Part shown: piece by piece, positions 1-8,048 of the stretch
Position numbering within the stretch: position 1 is the stretch's first letter
Layout of the letters: every line of letters starts with the position of its first letter
DNA from: Longimicrobiaceae bacterium
GTDB taxonomy: Bacteria; Gemmatimonadota; Gemmatimonadetes; Longimicrobiales; Longimicrobiaceae
Assembly (NCBI GenBank): GCA_030146875.1
Contig: JASLAX010000142.1
Coordinates: forward strand, 12,449-76,448
Reading direction: 5' to 3'
DNA length: 64,000 nucleotides
The notes under the pieces: generated by a model
What the model was told of the DNA's origin: nothing
Databases searched by the model: none
Seen by the model: the letters and a program-made list of their open reading frames with translations, nothing else
Program-made: the position numbers and the translations under genes

Positions 1-572
1 ACGCTCGCCATCTGGCTGGCCGGGAGCTGGAACGGCCACCCCCACTGGCTCGCCTTGAGCGAGAAGAGCAGGATGAGCATCAGCGCGAACCAGAAGCTCG
101 GCATCGAGTAGAAGAACAGCGCCACGAAGGTCAGCACGTTGTCGGCGAGCGAGTACTGCCGCACCGCCTGCACGATCCCCACCAGCATGCCCACCACGAA
201 GATCACCACCAGCGAGATCAGGGTGAGCTGCAGCGTGTTCAGCAGCACCCCCGCCTCCCACACGCAGCGGTCCGGCGTCACGCAGTTCTCGGTGGGGAAG
301 AGGATCTGCGAGATGGGGCGCATCTGCCCGAACGAGTAGCCGAAGTCCCCGGTCAGGAAGGACTTCATCCACTTCAGGTACTGGATGTGGATCGGCTGGT
401 CCAGCCCCAGGTTCCGGCGCATCTGCTCGATGACCTCGGGGCTCACGTTCGGGTTGAAGAACTGCGCCGTCGGGTCACCCGGGGCCAGGTGGATGATGAA
501 GAAGATCAACGTCAGGATCCCCAGCAGCAGGGGGATCGAGCCCAGGATGCGCCGGATCAGGTAGCCGATCAT
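1..572 (-). CDS. Oligopeptide/dipeptide ABC transporter permease, OppB/DppB type (3' end outside window)
   Basis: Integral membrane subunit that would form half of the inner-membrane channel of a peptide importer. The visible 190 residues start MIGYLIRRILGSIPLL, the usual N-terminal helix of OppB/DppB proteins. They continue with a periplasmic segment containing LAPGDPTAQF and the LGLDQPIHIQYLKW block, then two more hydrophobic helices, the second around FYSMPSFWFALMLILL. The reading frame is open to the window edge, so the transmembrane-domain signature and the EAA loop lie outside. The start lies 10 bp downstream of the stop of the preceding substrate-binding lipoprotein, so the two are almost certainly cotranscribed. 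The family assignment is firm; the substrate (peptide, nickel or glutathione) cannot be told from this part. Confidence 0.9.
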   Translation of the reverse strand, partial: MIGYLIRRILGSIPLLLGILTLIFFIIHLAPGDPTAQFFNPNVSPEVIEQMRRNLGLDQPIHIQYLKWMKSFLTGDFGYSFGQMRPISQILFPTENCVTPDRCVWEAGVLLNTLQLTLISLVVIFVVGMLVGIVQAVRQYSLADNVLTFVALFFYSMPSFWFALMLILLFSLKASQWGWPFQLPASQMAS

Positions 573-582
573 CGATTCTCCG

Positions 583-2316
583 TCAGCCCTTGGTTGTGTC
601 GGCCGGCGGGGCCGCCGGGCCCACGCGCGCCCCGGCCCCCTGCTGCTTGGCGCGGGGGATCCACCACTCCCACGCGTTCTGGTACGCCCCGTACGTGTCC
701 ACCCGCATCCCCCGCAGCCGCTCGTTCACCCCGTCCACCTCGTCGCGGTAGTAGAGCCAGGTGTACGGCCGGTCCTTCACGATCCCCGCCGCGGCCCGCC
801 GCCAGTACGGCGCGGCCGCCTCCTCGGTGGGCTGCGCCAGCGCGCTGTCCATCAGCGCGAGCACGGCGGGGTTGTCGTAGCTCGTGAAGTTGAACGGGCT
901 GTCCTTCCCCCACAGCGGCGTCAGGTCCGGCGACAGCCCCACCGACCACCCCGCCAGCGCGGCCTCGAAGCGCTTCTCCCGCAGGCGCTCGAAGAACGCC
1001 ACCGTCTCGGTGGTCTCCAGCCGCGCGTCGATCCCCACCTGCTTCCACTGCTGCTGCACGATCTGCGAGACGTCGGAGCGCCGCTGGTTCCCGGCGTTGG
1101 TCAGCAGGGTGAAGCGGAAGGGCCGCCCGTCCTTCTCCACGATCCCGTCGCCGTCGGTGTCCTTCCACCCCTTCGCCGCGAGGATCTGGCGGGCCCGCGC
1201 CGGGTCGTGCGGCAGCGGCGCCATGGAGACCGGGTCGTACAGCGACTCGAAGATCGGGGCGTACGGCCCGCCCGCGGGAACGGCGAACTCCGTCATCTGC
1301 AGGGCGTCCACCACGCCCTTGGTGTCCAGCGCCAGCCCCAGCGCCATCCGGATCTCGGGGTCGGCGAAGGCGGGCACCGTGCGCGGGTTGTACCCGATGT
1401 AGTCGTAGTTGCGCTTCTCCTCCCGCATGAAACGCAAGGCAGGGGCCTGCGCGCGCAGCATGGGCACCTTGTCGTACGAAACCGGCCGCATGAAGTCCAC
1501 CCGGCCGGTCTGCAGCTCGGTTAGGCGGGTGGTCTCCTCGGGGATGGAGCGGATCACGATCCGGTCCAGGTAGGGCCGCGGGACGAAGTGCGGGTTGGGC
1601 TCCAGCACCACCTGCTGCCCCTTGGTCCACTGCGCGATCCGGAACGCCCCCGACACCACCAGCCGCCCCGCCGGGTTCAGGATCGCCGGGTGGTTGCGCA
1701 TCTGCGCCGGGTCCCCCGCCTCGAACACGTGGCGGGGGGCGATGGGCAGCCCGGAGTGAACCAGCATCTCCGGGTAGCGGCGCTTGAAGTGGAACACCAC
1801 CGTGGAGTCGTTCTCGGCCACCACCGAGTCGATGTGCGCCGCGTAGTCCTGGCGGGCCGACGCCAGCTTGGGGTCGGCCACCATCCGGTACGTCCACACC
1901 ACGTCGTGAGCGGTCACCGGCTTGCCGTCGGACCAGCGGACGGCGGAGCGCATGCGGAAGCGCATGGAGGCGGAGTCGGGGCCCACCAGCTCGTGCCGCC
2001 AGGCCAGCGCCATGGGGCTGTCGCTCGAGGTGAGGTGCACGAGCTTGCCGTCCCGCCACGCCCCGCGGGTGAGCCCCATGTACATCACGTCGACCAGGTC
2101 GCCGTCGAGCGCGTTCTCGAAGAGCAGCGGCATGGGCTTGGAGATGTCGGTCAGCTCGGCCATGACCGCGGTGCCGCCGCGCTCCGCCTTCTCGGCGGCG
2201 CGGTCCGGGGCGGAGGCGTCGTCCTTCCCCGCGTCTCCCTTCCCGCAGGCGGAGAGGAGCGCCAGGGCGGCGAGCGCCGCGAGGGGGAGAAGGCGGGGGC
2301 GTGCGGTGGCGGTCAT
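583..2316 (-). CDS. Peptide ABC transporter substrate-binding lipoprotein (SBP_bac_5), paralog 1
   Basis: 577-residue lipoprotein with a hydrophobic signal ending in the lipobox LSAC (Cys24), so it should be anchored in the membrane facing the periplasm. It has the family 5 solute-binding fold: an N-terminal RGGTAVMAEL block, the YMGLTRG segment, the RMRSAVRWSDGKPVTAHDVVWTY family signature (residues about 120-142), and the DPARARQILAAKGW block typical of OppA/DppA. A DTDGDGIVEKDG segment near residue 395 looks like a calcium-binding loop and recurs in both upstream paralogs. It is the last of three tandem binding proteins and directly precedes the permease. Binding protein for a peptide importer is a safe call; the ligand is unknown. 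Confidence 0.92.
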   Translation of the reverse strand: MTATARPRLLPLAALAALALLSACGKGDAGKDDASAPDRAAEKAERGGTAVMAELTDISKPMPLLFENALDGDLVDVMYMGLTRGAWRDGKLVHLTSSDSPMALAWRHELVGPDSASMRFRMRSAVRWSDGKPVTAHDVVWTYRMVADPKLASARQDYAAHIDSVVAENDSTVVFHFKRRYPEMLVHSGLPIAPRHVFEAGDPAQMRNHPAILNPAGRLVVSGAFRIAQWTKGQQVVLEPNPHFVPRPYLDRIVIRSIPEETTRLTELQTGRVDFMRPVSYDKVPMLRAQAPALRFMREEKRNYDYIGYNPRTVPAFADPEIRMALGLALDTKGVVDALQMTEFAVPAGGPYAPIFESLYDPVSMAPLPHDPARARQILAAKGWKDTDGDGIVEKDGRPFRFTLLTNAGNQRRSDVSQIVQQQWKQVGIDARLETTETVAFFERLREKRFEAALAGWSVGLSPDLTPLWGKDSPFNFTSYDNPAVLALMDSALAQPTEEAAAPYWRRAAAGIVKDRPYTWLYYRDEVDGVNERLRGMRVDTYGAYQNAWEWWIPRAKQQGAGARVGPAAPPADTTKG

Positions 2317-2338
2317 GGCGTGGAGTGGGGTGCGTGGC

Positions 2339-4045
2339 TTACGGACGGGAGCGCGCCGACTCGGCGGGGGCCGTGGCGGCGCCGCCGGCCCCGCGGCGGG
2401 CGGGGTCCAGGTACCAGGTGCGGGCGCCCACCCAGTCGCCGCGGGCGTCGGGGTGCACGTTGCGGAGGCGGTCGCTGACCCCCTCCAGCCGCCGGGTGAA
2501 GTACAGGAAGGTGTACGGCTGGTCCTGCGCGATCTTCCGCTGGTACCGGTGCCAGACGGGGAGCGCCGCGTCGCGCGAAACGATGAGCGGCAGCGAGTCC
2601 AGCAGCCGGTCGGCCTCGGGGTCGCAGTAGCCCGCCCACTGGTACGGGTCGTTCAGCTTCTTGCACGAGAACAGGTCGGTGTCGTCGATGCGGAACTCGG
2701 TCACCCACCCCAGCGCCACCGCGTCGAAGTCGCGCAGCTTGGGGTCGTTGATCTGGTCCAGCAGCGTGCCCCACTCCACGATCTGCGGGTCCATGGCCAC
2801 GCCGACCAGACGTAGCTGCGCCTGCACCACCTCGGTGATGTCCTTGCGCGCGGCGTTCCCCTGGTTGGTCTTCATGGTGAAGCGGAAGGGCCGCCCGCTC
2901 GCGTCCTCGATGATCCCGTCGCCGTCGCGGTCGATCCACCCCGCCTCGGCCAGCAGGCGCTTGGCCCCGGCCGGGTCGTGCTTCAGCGCGTCGCCCAGCC
3001 CCTTGTCGTACTGCCAGAAGAAGGTGGGGACGGTGGAGTTGGCCAGGTCGCCGTGGCCGCGCCGCACCGCCTGCACGATGGCCGGCCGGTCGATGGCCAT
3101 GGTGAGCGCCCGCCGCACCCGCGGGTCGCGGAAGAACGGCCGGCGCCCGTTCCAGGCGATCATCTCGAAGGCCCGGTCCGGGAAGGTCAGCAGCCGAACG
3201 CCCTTGGCGGCCTCGATCTGCTCCGCCTGGTCGGGCGCCGGGGCGATGTAGTAGTCGATGCGCCCCGTGATCAGCTCGGTGAGGAGCGTGGTGGGCTCGG
3301 GCACCGAGCGGTAGACCAGGCGGTCCAGGTACGGGCGTCCCCCCAGCTCGGCCGGGAAGTCGGGGTTGGCCTCGAAGCTCCAGGTCTGCCCCTGCACCCG
3401 CGAGGTGAAGCGGAAGGGGCCGTTGCCCACCGGGTTGCGCGTGCCGAACGGGTGGTTCTTCAGCTCCGACGGCGCCACGTCCTTCAGGACGTGGTGCGGC
3501 ACGGGCATGAACGCCCGCCAAGGGTCCATGAACTCGGCGTGGGGCCGCATCTTCACCCGGAAGGTGAAGGAGTCCGCCGCGGTGGCCTCGCCGTAGTGCG
3601 TCCAGAACGCCGTGTTGGGAAAGCCCGTCTCGGGGTGCTTGGCGCGGTCGTACGAGAACTTCACGTCCTGGGCGGTGACCTTCACCCCGTCGTGCCAGCG
3701 CACGTCGTTGCGCAGGTGGAAGGTCAGCTCCGTGGTGTCGGCGTTCACCTCCCACGAGCGCGCCAGGTACGGCACCGGCTGCAGCTTCTCGTCGTAGGTG
3801 ATGAGCGGCATGAACAGGACGAACTGCTGTACCTGGTTCGACGTGTGGTCGGTGCTGGTGAGCGGGTTCAGCGAGGGGATGTCCCCGATCGCCCCGACCA
3901 CGGCCGTCCCGCCGTATCGCTGCGCCTGTGGGACCTCGTCCGCGGCCGCGCCCTTCGCGGCGCCGCCGGAGGGTTCGTCGCCGCCGGAGCAGGCGGCGAC
4001 CAGGGGAAGCGCGGCCAGGGCGAGCCGTGCGATCGTGTGCTTCAT
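2339..4045 (-). CDS. Peptide ABC transporter substrate-binding lipoprotein (SBP_bac_5), paralog 2
   Basis: 568 residues with a short signal peptide and lipobox VAAC (Cys19), followed by a small Gly/Ser/Ala linker. The mature part begins with YGGTAVVGAIGDIPSLNPL, which matches the start of OppA-like proteins. The signature HLRNDVRWHDGVKVTAQDV follows, as do the GNGPFRF and DPAGAKRLLAEAGW blocks. The calcium-loop-like DRDGDGIIEDASG is present at the position it occupies in the two neighbours. Its stop lies 22 bp before the start of paralog 1. It is closer to the third paralog than to the first (shared LRNDVKWHDGKPVTAEDV-type signature), which points to stepwise tandem duplication. Confidence 0.92.
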   Translation of the reverse strand: MKHTIARLALAALPLVAACSGGDEPSGGAAKGAAADEVPQAQRYGGTAVVGAIGDIPSLNPLTSTDHTSNQVQQFVLFMPLITYDEKLQPVPYLARSWEVNADTTELTFHLRNDVRWHDGVKVTAQDVKFSYDRAKHPETGFPNTAFWTHYGEATAADSFTFRVKMRPHAEFMDPWRAFMPVPHHVLKDVAPSELKNHPFGTRNPVGNGPFRFTSRVQGQTWSFEANPDFPAELGGRPYLDRLVYRSVPEPTTLLTELITGRIDYYIAPAPDQAEQIEAAKGVRLLTFPDRAFEMIAWNGRRPFFRDPRVRRALTMAIDRPAIVQAVRRGHGDLANSTVPTFFWQYDKGLGDALKHDPAGAKRLLAEAGWIDRDGDGIIEDASGRPFRFTMKTNQGNAARKDITEVVQAQLRLVGVAMDPQIVEWGTLLDQINDPKLRDFDAVALGWVTEFRIDDTDLFSCKKLNDPYQWAGYCDPEADRLLDSLPLIVSRDAALPVWHRYQRKIAQDQPYTFLYFTRRLEGVSDRLRNVHPDARGDWVGARTWYLDPARRGAGGAATAPAESARSRP

Positions 4046-4154
4046 CGTTTCCGCGGGAGGGGGTGTCCGCCGGTCCCGGCCGTGCCGGGGGCCCCGCCGG
4101 CGTGGCGGGGGCTCCCCGGGTGTACTTGCGGGCGGCGGCGTGGGTTCCGGCCGG

Positions 4155-5792
4155 TCAGCGGCGCCGGTCGGCGGGGATCCACCACCGCGGGATGCTCTGG
4201 ATCTTCCCGCGGGCGTCCATCTCCACCCCCTGCACCCGCGGCCCCACCGCCGCCATGTCCTCCTGCCAGAACAGGAAGGTGATGGGCTGGTCGCGCTGCA
4301 GCACGCGGGAGAACTGCGCCCACGCCTGCTTGGCCACGGCCGGGTCGGTGGCGCGCAGCCCCTGGTCGATCAGGCGGTCGGCCTCGGGCGAGCAGTAGCC
4401 GGCCCGGTTCGCCGACTGCGGCTTGCGTGCCTCCGCGCAGCTGAAGAGCGGGGTGGGGTCGACCTTGAAGTTGTCCAGCACCCAGCCCGAGACGACGGCG
4501 TCGTACTCGCGCGCCTTGTGCTGGCGCAGCATGGTCTGGAACTCGGTGGCGTTGATCTGCACGTCGGCGCCCACGGCCTTCATCTGCTGCTGCACGAAGG
4601 CGGCGATGTCCTGCCGCAGCCGGTTCTCGGCGTTGGTGAGCAGCGAGAAGCGCAGCGGCTTCCCGTTCTTCTCCACGATGCCGTCGCCGTTGGTGTCGGC
4701 CCACCCGGCCTCGGCCAGCAGGCGCTTGGCGCCGGCCACGTCGTGCGGCAGCGCCGGGATGTCGGTGTACATGGGGCTCCAGGGCGGGATGAACCCCTCC
4801 GCGGGCTTCCCGAAGCCCTGCAGCAGCCCCTCGATGAGCTGCGGCCGGTTCACCGACATGGCCAGCGCGCGGCGCACCCGGGGATCGGTGAAGGGCTCGC
4901 GGGCGGTGTTCCAGCCGATGTAGGCGAACTCGCGGCCGGGGAAGTGGTTGAGCTGGATCCCCTGCTGGTCGCGCACCTGCGTGGCCTGGTCGGGCAGGAG
5001 CGAGTAGCCGATGACGTCGGCGCTCCCGTTCACCAGCTCCGTCACCATGGTCGTGGGCTCCGGGATCACGCGGAACACCACGCGGTCCAGGAACGGCCGC
5101 CCGCCCAGCGCCTGCGGGAAGTCGGGGTTGGCCTCCAGCGTCAGCGCCTGTCCCGTCTGCCACGACGCGAACTTGAACGGCCCGCTCCCCACCGGCTGCC
5201 GGTTGAACGGCGCCTGCGCGAGCTGCGCGGGGGCCACCCCCTCCAGCAGGTGCTTGGGCATCGGCGCCCACCAGAAGCCGTCGAGCGCCTGGGCGTGCGG
5301 GGCGACGAACGAGAAGCGGATGGTCTGCGGGTCTACCACGGTGGCGGACTTCACCATGTTCAGGAACGCGGAGCCCAGCAGCGAGGCGGTCTCGGGGTTC
5401 TTGGCCAGGTCGAAGGTGAACTTGACGTCCTCGGCGGTGACGGGCTTGCCGTCGTGCCACTTCACGTCGTTGCGCAGGTGGAAGACGACGGCCGTGTCGC
5501 TCAGCTCCCAGCGCTCCGCCAGCCAGGCCTGGGCCCCCAGCTTCTCGTCGTACCGGATGAGCGGGGTGAAGAGCATGAAGCGGGCGACGTCGTCGGACGT
5601 CAGGTGGGTGTTGGTGACCGTGTTGAAGGCCTGGAAGTCGCCCAGCACGCCCACGATGGCCGTGCCGCCCGGGGTGGGGTTCCCCGCCGGCGCCCCCGCC
5701 TTCCCCTTCCCCGCATCGCCGCCCCCGCCGCCGCATGCGGCCAGGAGAAGGGCCGTCACGGCCCCCATCGCCCCTCGTACGGTCGCGTTCAT
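4155..5792 (-). CDS. Peptide ABC transporter substrate-binding lipoprotein (SBP_bac_5), paralog 3
   Basis: 545 residues from the ATG at 5792, which gives the proper signal MNATVRGAMGAVTALLLAAC with lipobox Cys20. The frame is open further upstream, but the longer version would bury this signal in a basic low-complexity stretch. Mature blocks are GGTAIVGVLGDFQAFNTV, the signature LRNDVKWHDGKPVTAEDV, GSGPFKF, and DVAGAKRLLAEAGWADTNGD with the calcium-loop-like motif. It is the first of the three tandem binding proteins and follows the lipoyl transferase gene by 71 bp on the same strand. About 110 bp of GC-rich sequence with hairpin potential separates it from paralog 2. Periplasmic peptide capture is well supported; specificity is not. 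Confidence 0.9.
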   Translation of the reverse strand: MNATVRGAMGAVTALLLAACGGGGGDAGKGKAGAPAGNPTPGGTAIVGVLGDFQAFNTVTNTHLTSDDVARFMLFTPLIRYDEKLGAQAWLAERWELSDTAVVFHLRNDVKWHDGKPVTAEDVKFTFDLAKNPETASLLGSAFLNMVKSATVVDPQTIRFSFVAPHAQALDGFWWAPMPKHLLEGVAPAQLAQAPFNRQPVGSGPFKFASWQTGQALTLEANPDFPQALGGRPFLDRVVFRVIPEPTTMVTELVNGSADVIGYSLLPDQATQVRDQQGIQLNHFPGREFAYIGWNTAREPFTDPRVRRALAMSVNRPQLIEGLLQGFGKPAEGFIPPWSPMYTDIPALPHDVAGAKRLLAEAGWADTNGDGIVEKNGKPLRFSLLTNAENRLRQDIAAFVQQQMKAVGADVQINATEFQTMLRQHKAREYDAVVSGWVLDNFKVDPTPLFSCAEARKPQSANRAGYCSPEADRLIDQGLRATDPAVAKQAWAQFSRVLQRDQPITFLFWQEDMAAVGPRVQGVEMDARGKIQSIPRWWIPADRRR

Positions 5793-5863
5793 CCCATTCC
5801 CCCGGCGTGCGTTCGCTTCCCGGCCCGCCGACCCCTGCCGAGCGGACCTCCCGAATGACGGCG

Positions 5864-6676
5864 TCACAGATGCCAGGTCCATGCCGGGCCGGCGAAGCGC
5901 GCGGCGTGCCCGGCCGCCCGCTCCTCCTCCTCCGGCGTGGGCGCATCGCGCGCCGTCTCCACCCCCAGCGCCTCGCGCCACCCCTCCGCCAGCGCCGCCG
6001 TGAGCTCCTCCCACCCGGGGACGCCTCCCAGCAGCCCTCCCAGCGTCGCCGGCGCCTCCGCCTCCTCCCCCGCCCCCCCTTCCAGGAGGAGCGTCCGCAC
6101 CGCCGTCTGGTCGTCCTCCAGCAGCAGCGACCCGTGCTGCAGCAGCGTGCGGCCGCTCCGCCGCTGCGCGCTGCCGACCAGCTTGCGTCCGCCCGCCACC
6201 ACCTCGCCCTCCGCGGGGTCCGCGAAGCAGGGGCGGAGCGAGGGCGCCGCGGCCCGTCCCGCCCCGGGCTGCAGCGCGGCGGGAACGCCCAGGCGCCGCA
6301 GCCCCGCCACCAGCGCCCGGTTCACGGCCGCGTACGCCTCGCGCGGCGGGCCCAGCGCCCCGTCCGCCACCGCCACCGAGTACGTGAGCTCGCGGTCGTG
6401 GAGCACCGCGCGCCCCCCGGTCGGCCGGCGGACCACGTCCAGCCCCCGCGCCGCCAGCGCCGCGCGGTCGTAGCGGCCACGCGCCGGCTGGTTACGGCCC
6501 AGCGAGAGGCACGCCGGCGACCAGCGGTAGAAGCGCAGGACCGGCGGCCCGCCCCGCTTCACCGACTCCGCCAGCGCCTCGTCCAGGGCCATGTTCCAGG
6601 CGCCGGGCGCGGGCGGGGTGTCGAGGAGGCGCCAGGGGCGGGCCTCGACGGGTGGGGCGGGTGCGGGGGGGGTCAC
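5864..6676 (-). CDS. lipM: LipM-like octanoyl/lipoyl transferase (biotin/lipoate A/B protein ligase family)
   Basis: 270-residue cytosolic enzyme of lipoate metabolism, expected to place octanoyl or lipoyl groups on the target lysine of GcvH or E2 domains. Visible motifs are the family signature RRPTGGRAVLHDRELTYS (residues 83-100), the invariant lysine in GGRKLVGSAQRR (Lys165) and LLQHGSLLL. A cysteine at residue 150 in LRPCFADP sits where LipM octanoyltransferases carry their acyl-thioester cysteine, which favours LipM over a plain ATP-using LplA ligase. The GTG start sits 6 nt after a good -10 box, so the mRNA is probably leaderless. gcvH and gcvP lie 4-9 kb away and are natural substrates or partners. 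Confidence 0.85.
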   Translation of the reverse strand: MTPPAPAPPVEARPWRLLDTPPAPGAWNMALDEALAESVKRGGPPVLRFYRWSPACLSLGRNQPARGRYDRAALAARGLDVVRRPTGGRAVLHDRELTYSVAVADGALGPPREAYAAVNRALVAGLRRLGVPAALQPGAGRAAAPSLRPCFADPAEGEVVAGGRKLVGSAQRRSGRTLLQHGSLLLEDDQTAVRTLLLEGGAGEEAEAPATLGGLLGGVPGWEELTAALAEGWREALGVETARDAPTPEEEERAAGHAARFAGPAWTWHL

Positions 6677-6682
6677 GGCGGG

Positions 6683-6711
6683 AGGATAGGAGCCGCGCGG
6701 AGCGTCGTCAA
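6683..6711 (-). promoter_or_regulatory. Promoter of the lipM-like gene, leaderless configuration
   Basis: On the minus strand TTGACG (6711-6706) and TATCCT (6688-6683) are separated by exactly 17 bp. Only 6 nt separate the -10 box from the GTG start at 6676, so transcription should start at or next to the start codon and no ribosome-binding site can be present in the message. Confidence 0.6.
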
Positions 6712-6730
6712 TGGCGAGGCCTTGGAAATG

Positions 6731-6767
6731 GAGAGGCCCCGGGGCGTCGTCGCGCCCGGGGCCTCTC
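6731..6767 (-). terminator. Hairpin terminator after the 6788-7237 gene
   Basis: A long near-perfect stem made from GAGAGGCCCCGGGGCG and its complement, with one bulge and a very short loop, lies 20 bp beyond the stop of the three-gene unit 9278-6788 and before the lipM promoter. No U-run is evident, as for most terminators in this window. Confidence 0.6.
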
Positions 6768-6787
6768 CCCGCCGGATGTCGGTGCCT

Positions 6788-7237
6788 TCAGGGGGTGAAC
6801 CACCGGGAGGAGGGAAAACGCTTCACATCGTACCGGTACGATGGCTCCACGAGCGCCGTCTGCAGGTCGCGGAGCAGCGACCGCGTCCGCGGGTCCGCGT
6901 ACCACCGCCGGAACTCCTCCTCGCCCTCGAAGGCGAACCCCACCTCCACCACCGCCGTGCCCTCCCGCCCCGTGGAGGCGTCCACCGTCACCACGGCCAG
7001 GCTGCCCTGCGCGGCGACGGCCGTCGTCAGCAGCGGAGGCAGGCTCGCCAGCTCGCCACGGGGGACGACGATACGGCCACGGACCAGGAAGCGCACGATC
7101 GACCGCGTCTCCTGCCGGGCTCCGGGTGCCGCCTCCTGCGCCGCCGTCGGCGCCGCGCCCGCTACCGCGAGGCAGATCGCGAGGGACACGGCGCGAACGC
7201 GGGGGATCCGACGGACGGTCGTCGCCAGCGGGCTCAT
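6788..7237 (-). CDS. Secreted hypothetical protein
   Basis: 149 residues from the ATG at 7237, chosen because it gives a signal peptide (LAICLAVAGAAPTAAQ, cleavage expected after AAQ) and overlaps the upstream stop as ATGA. The mature part is a single small domain with RIVVPRGELASLPP, a GTAVVEVGFAFEGEEEFRRWYADPRTR segment and the C-terminus SYRYDVKRFPSSRWFTP. I recognise no family; the alternation of strands and one amphipathic helix suggests a small alpha/beta domain. It is translationally coupled to the Cys-rich lipoprotein and lies last in the unit, so the three products probably act together in the envelope. Confidence 0.7.
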   Translation of the reverse strand: MSPLATTVRRIPRVRAVSLAICLAVAGAAPTAAQEAAPGARQETRSIVRFLVRGRIVVPRGELASLPPLLTTAVAAQGSLAVVTVDASTGREGTAVVEVGFAFEGEEEFRRWYADPRTRSLLRDLQTALVEPSYRYDVKRFPSSRWFTP

Positions 7238-7983
7238 CCCGTGCCCTTCGGCGCCTTGTCGATGGCGACGCAGATGCAATCGCACCGAGCGATATCGCAG
7301 CAGGAGTAGTATCCAGCGCTGCAGGTCACGCCGCAGCTCTGGGAGTTGATGCACCCTACGTTGCACGAGGTAGATCCCGCGCCGCCCGAGTCGCACGTAG
7401 CCTCGTCGAAAAGAGACTCGGCGCTGAAGGGCGCCCCGTTTGCTACGGGAGCCGGGCGACCGCACGCTCGCCGCAGGTCGGAGGTGGTGAGCCACCCTTC
7501 CTCGGCCGACCACGCCCCTTCCCGCCAGGAAAGACCGTAGCCCCGCGCGTCGAGAAGGGAACCGGACGCTGTCCGCAGCCTCTGCCGATCCCCCGCCCCC
7601 AATCTCCGGTCCTGCAGCGCAAGCCGCACCAACGTCCTTCCCTCGGCATTGAGGACGACAACCGCCGACGGCTCGCGCACCACGCGCGCGTCGGGGACCC
7701 GGAGGCGGGATGCCGGAGCCTGGGGACCGAGGCGCTGCAGGACCGCGATCCGATCCACGATCCCGTCTGGCACTCCGTCCGGACCCTCCACATCCAATCC
7801 TAGCAGCACTTCATATCCGTCCGAGGCGGGTTGTATAAAGACGTCGCCAGCCAGTTCCTCCATCGGGCGCCACGTTCCGGCGGACTCGAGCACCGCCGGA
7901 TCCGAGGCTCCCGTCGGAGTCTCTTCGCGATCACACGCAACCGTACCGAGGAGCACCGTGAGCAGGACGGCTCGGAGTTTCAT
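7234..7983 (-). CDS. Lipoprotein with a ten-cysteine C-terminal tail
   Basis: 249 residues. The signal ends in the lipobox GTVAC (Cys17). The first 190 residues are Cys-poor after the anchor and contain EVLLGLDVEGPDGVPDGIVDRIAVLQRLG and a strand-rich GRTLVRLALQDRRLG segment. From about residue 205 the composition changes abruptly: CDSGGAGSTSCNVGC, then NSQSCGVTCSAG, then SCCDIARCDCIC, ten cysteines in some 40 residues mixed with Ser and Thr. Such a tail could be a disulfide-knotted module, a metal-binding knuckle or a RiPP-like core carried on a lipoprotein. No family recognised. It overlaps the downstream gene by ATGA and follows the beta-propeller gene by 65 bp. Confidence 0.75.
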   Translation of the reverse strand: MKLRAVLLTVLLGTVACDREETPTGASDPAVLESAGTWRPMEELAGDVFIQPASDGYEVLLGLDVEGPDGVPDGIVDRIAVLQRLGPQAPASRLRVPDARVVREPSAVVVLNAEGRTLVRLALQDRRLGAGDRQRLRTASGSLLDARGYGLSWREGAWSAEEGWLTTSDLRRACGRPAPVANGAPFSAESLFDEATCDSGGAGSTSCNVGCINSQSCGVTCSAGYYSCCDIARCDCICVAIDKAPKGTG

Positions 7984-8048
7984 CGAGGATCTTTCTGCAA
8001 AGTGTTCGGAATACCGGCCCGGTGGAGGTCTATCTCGACGTCAGACGA

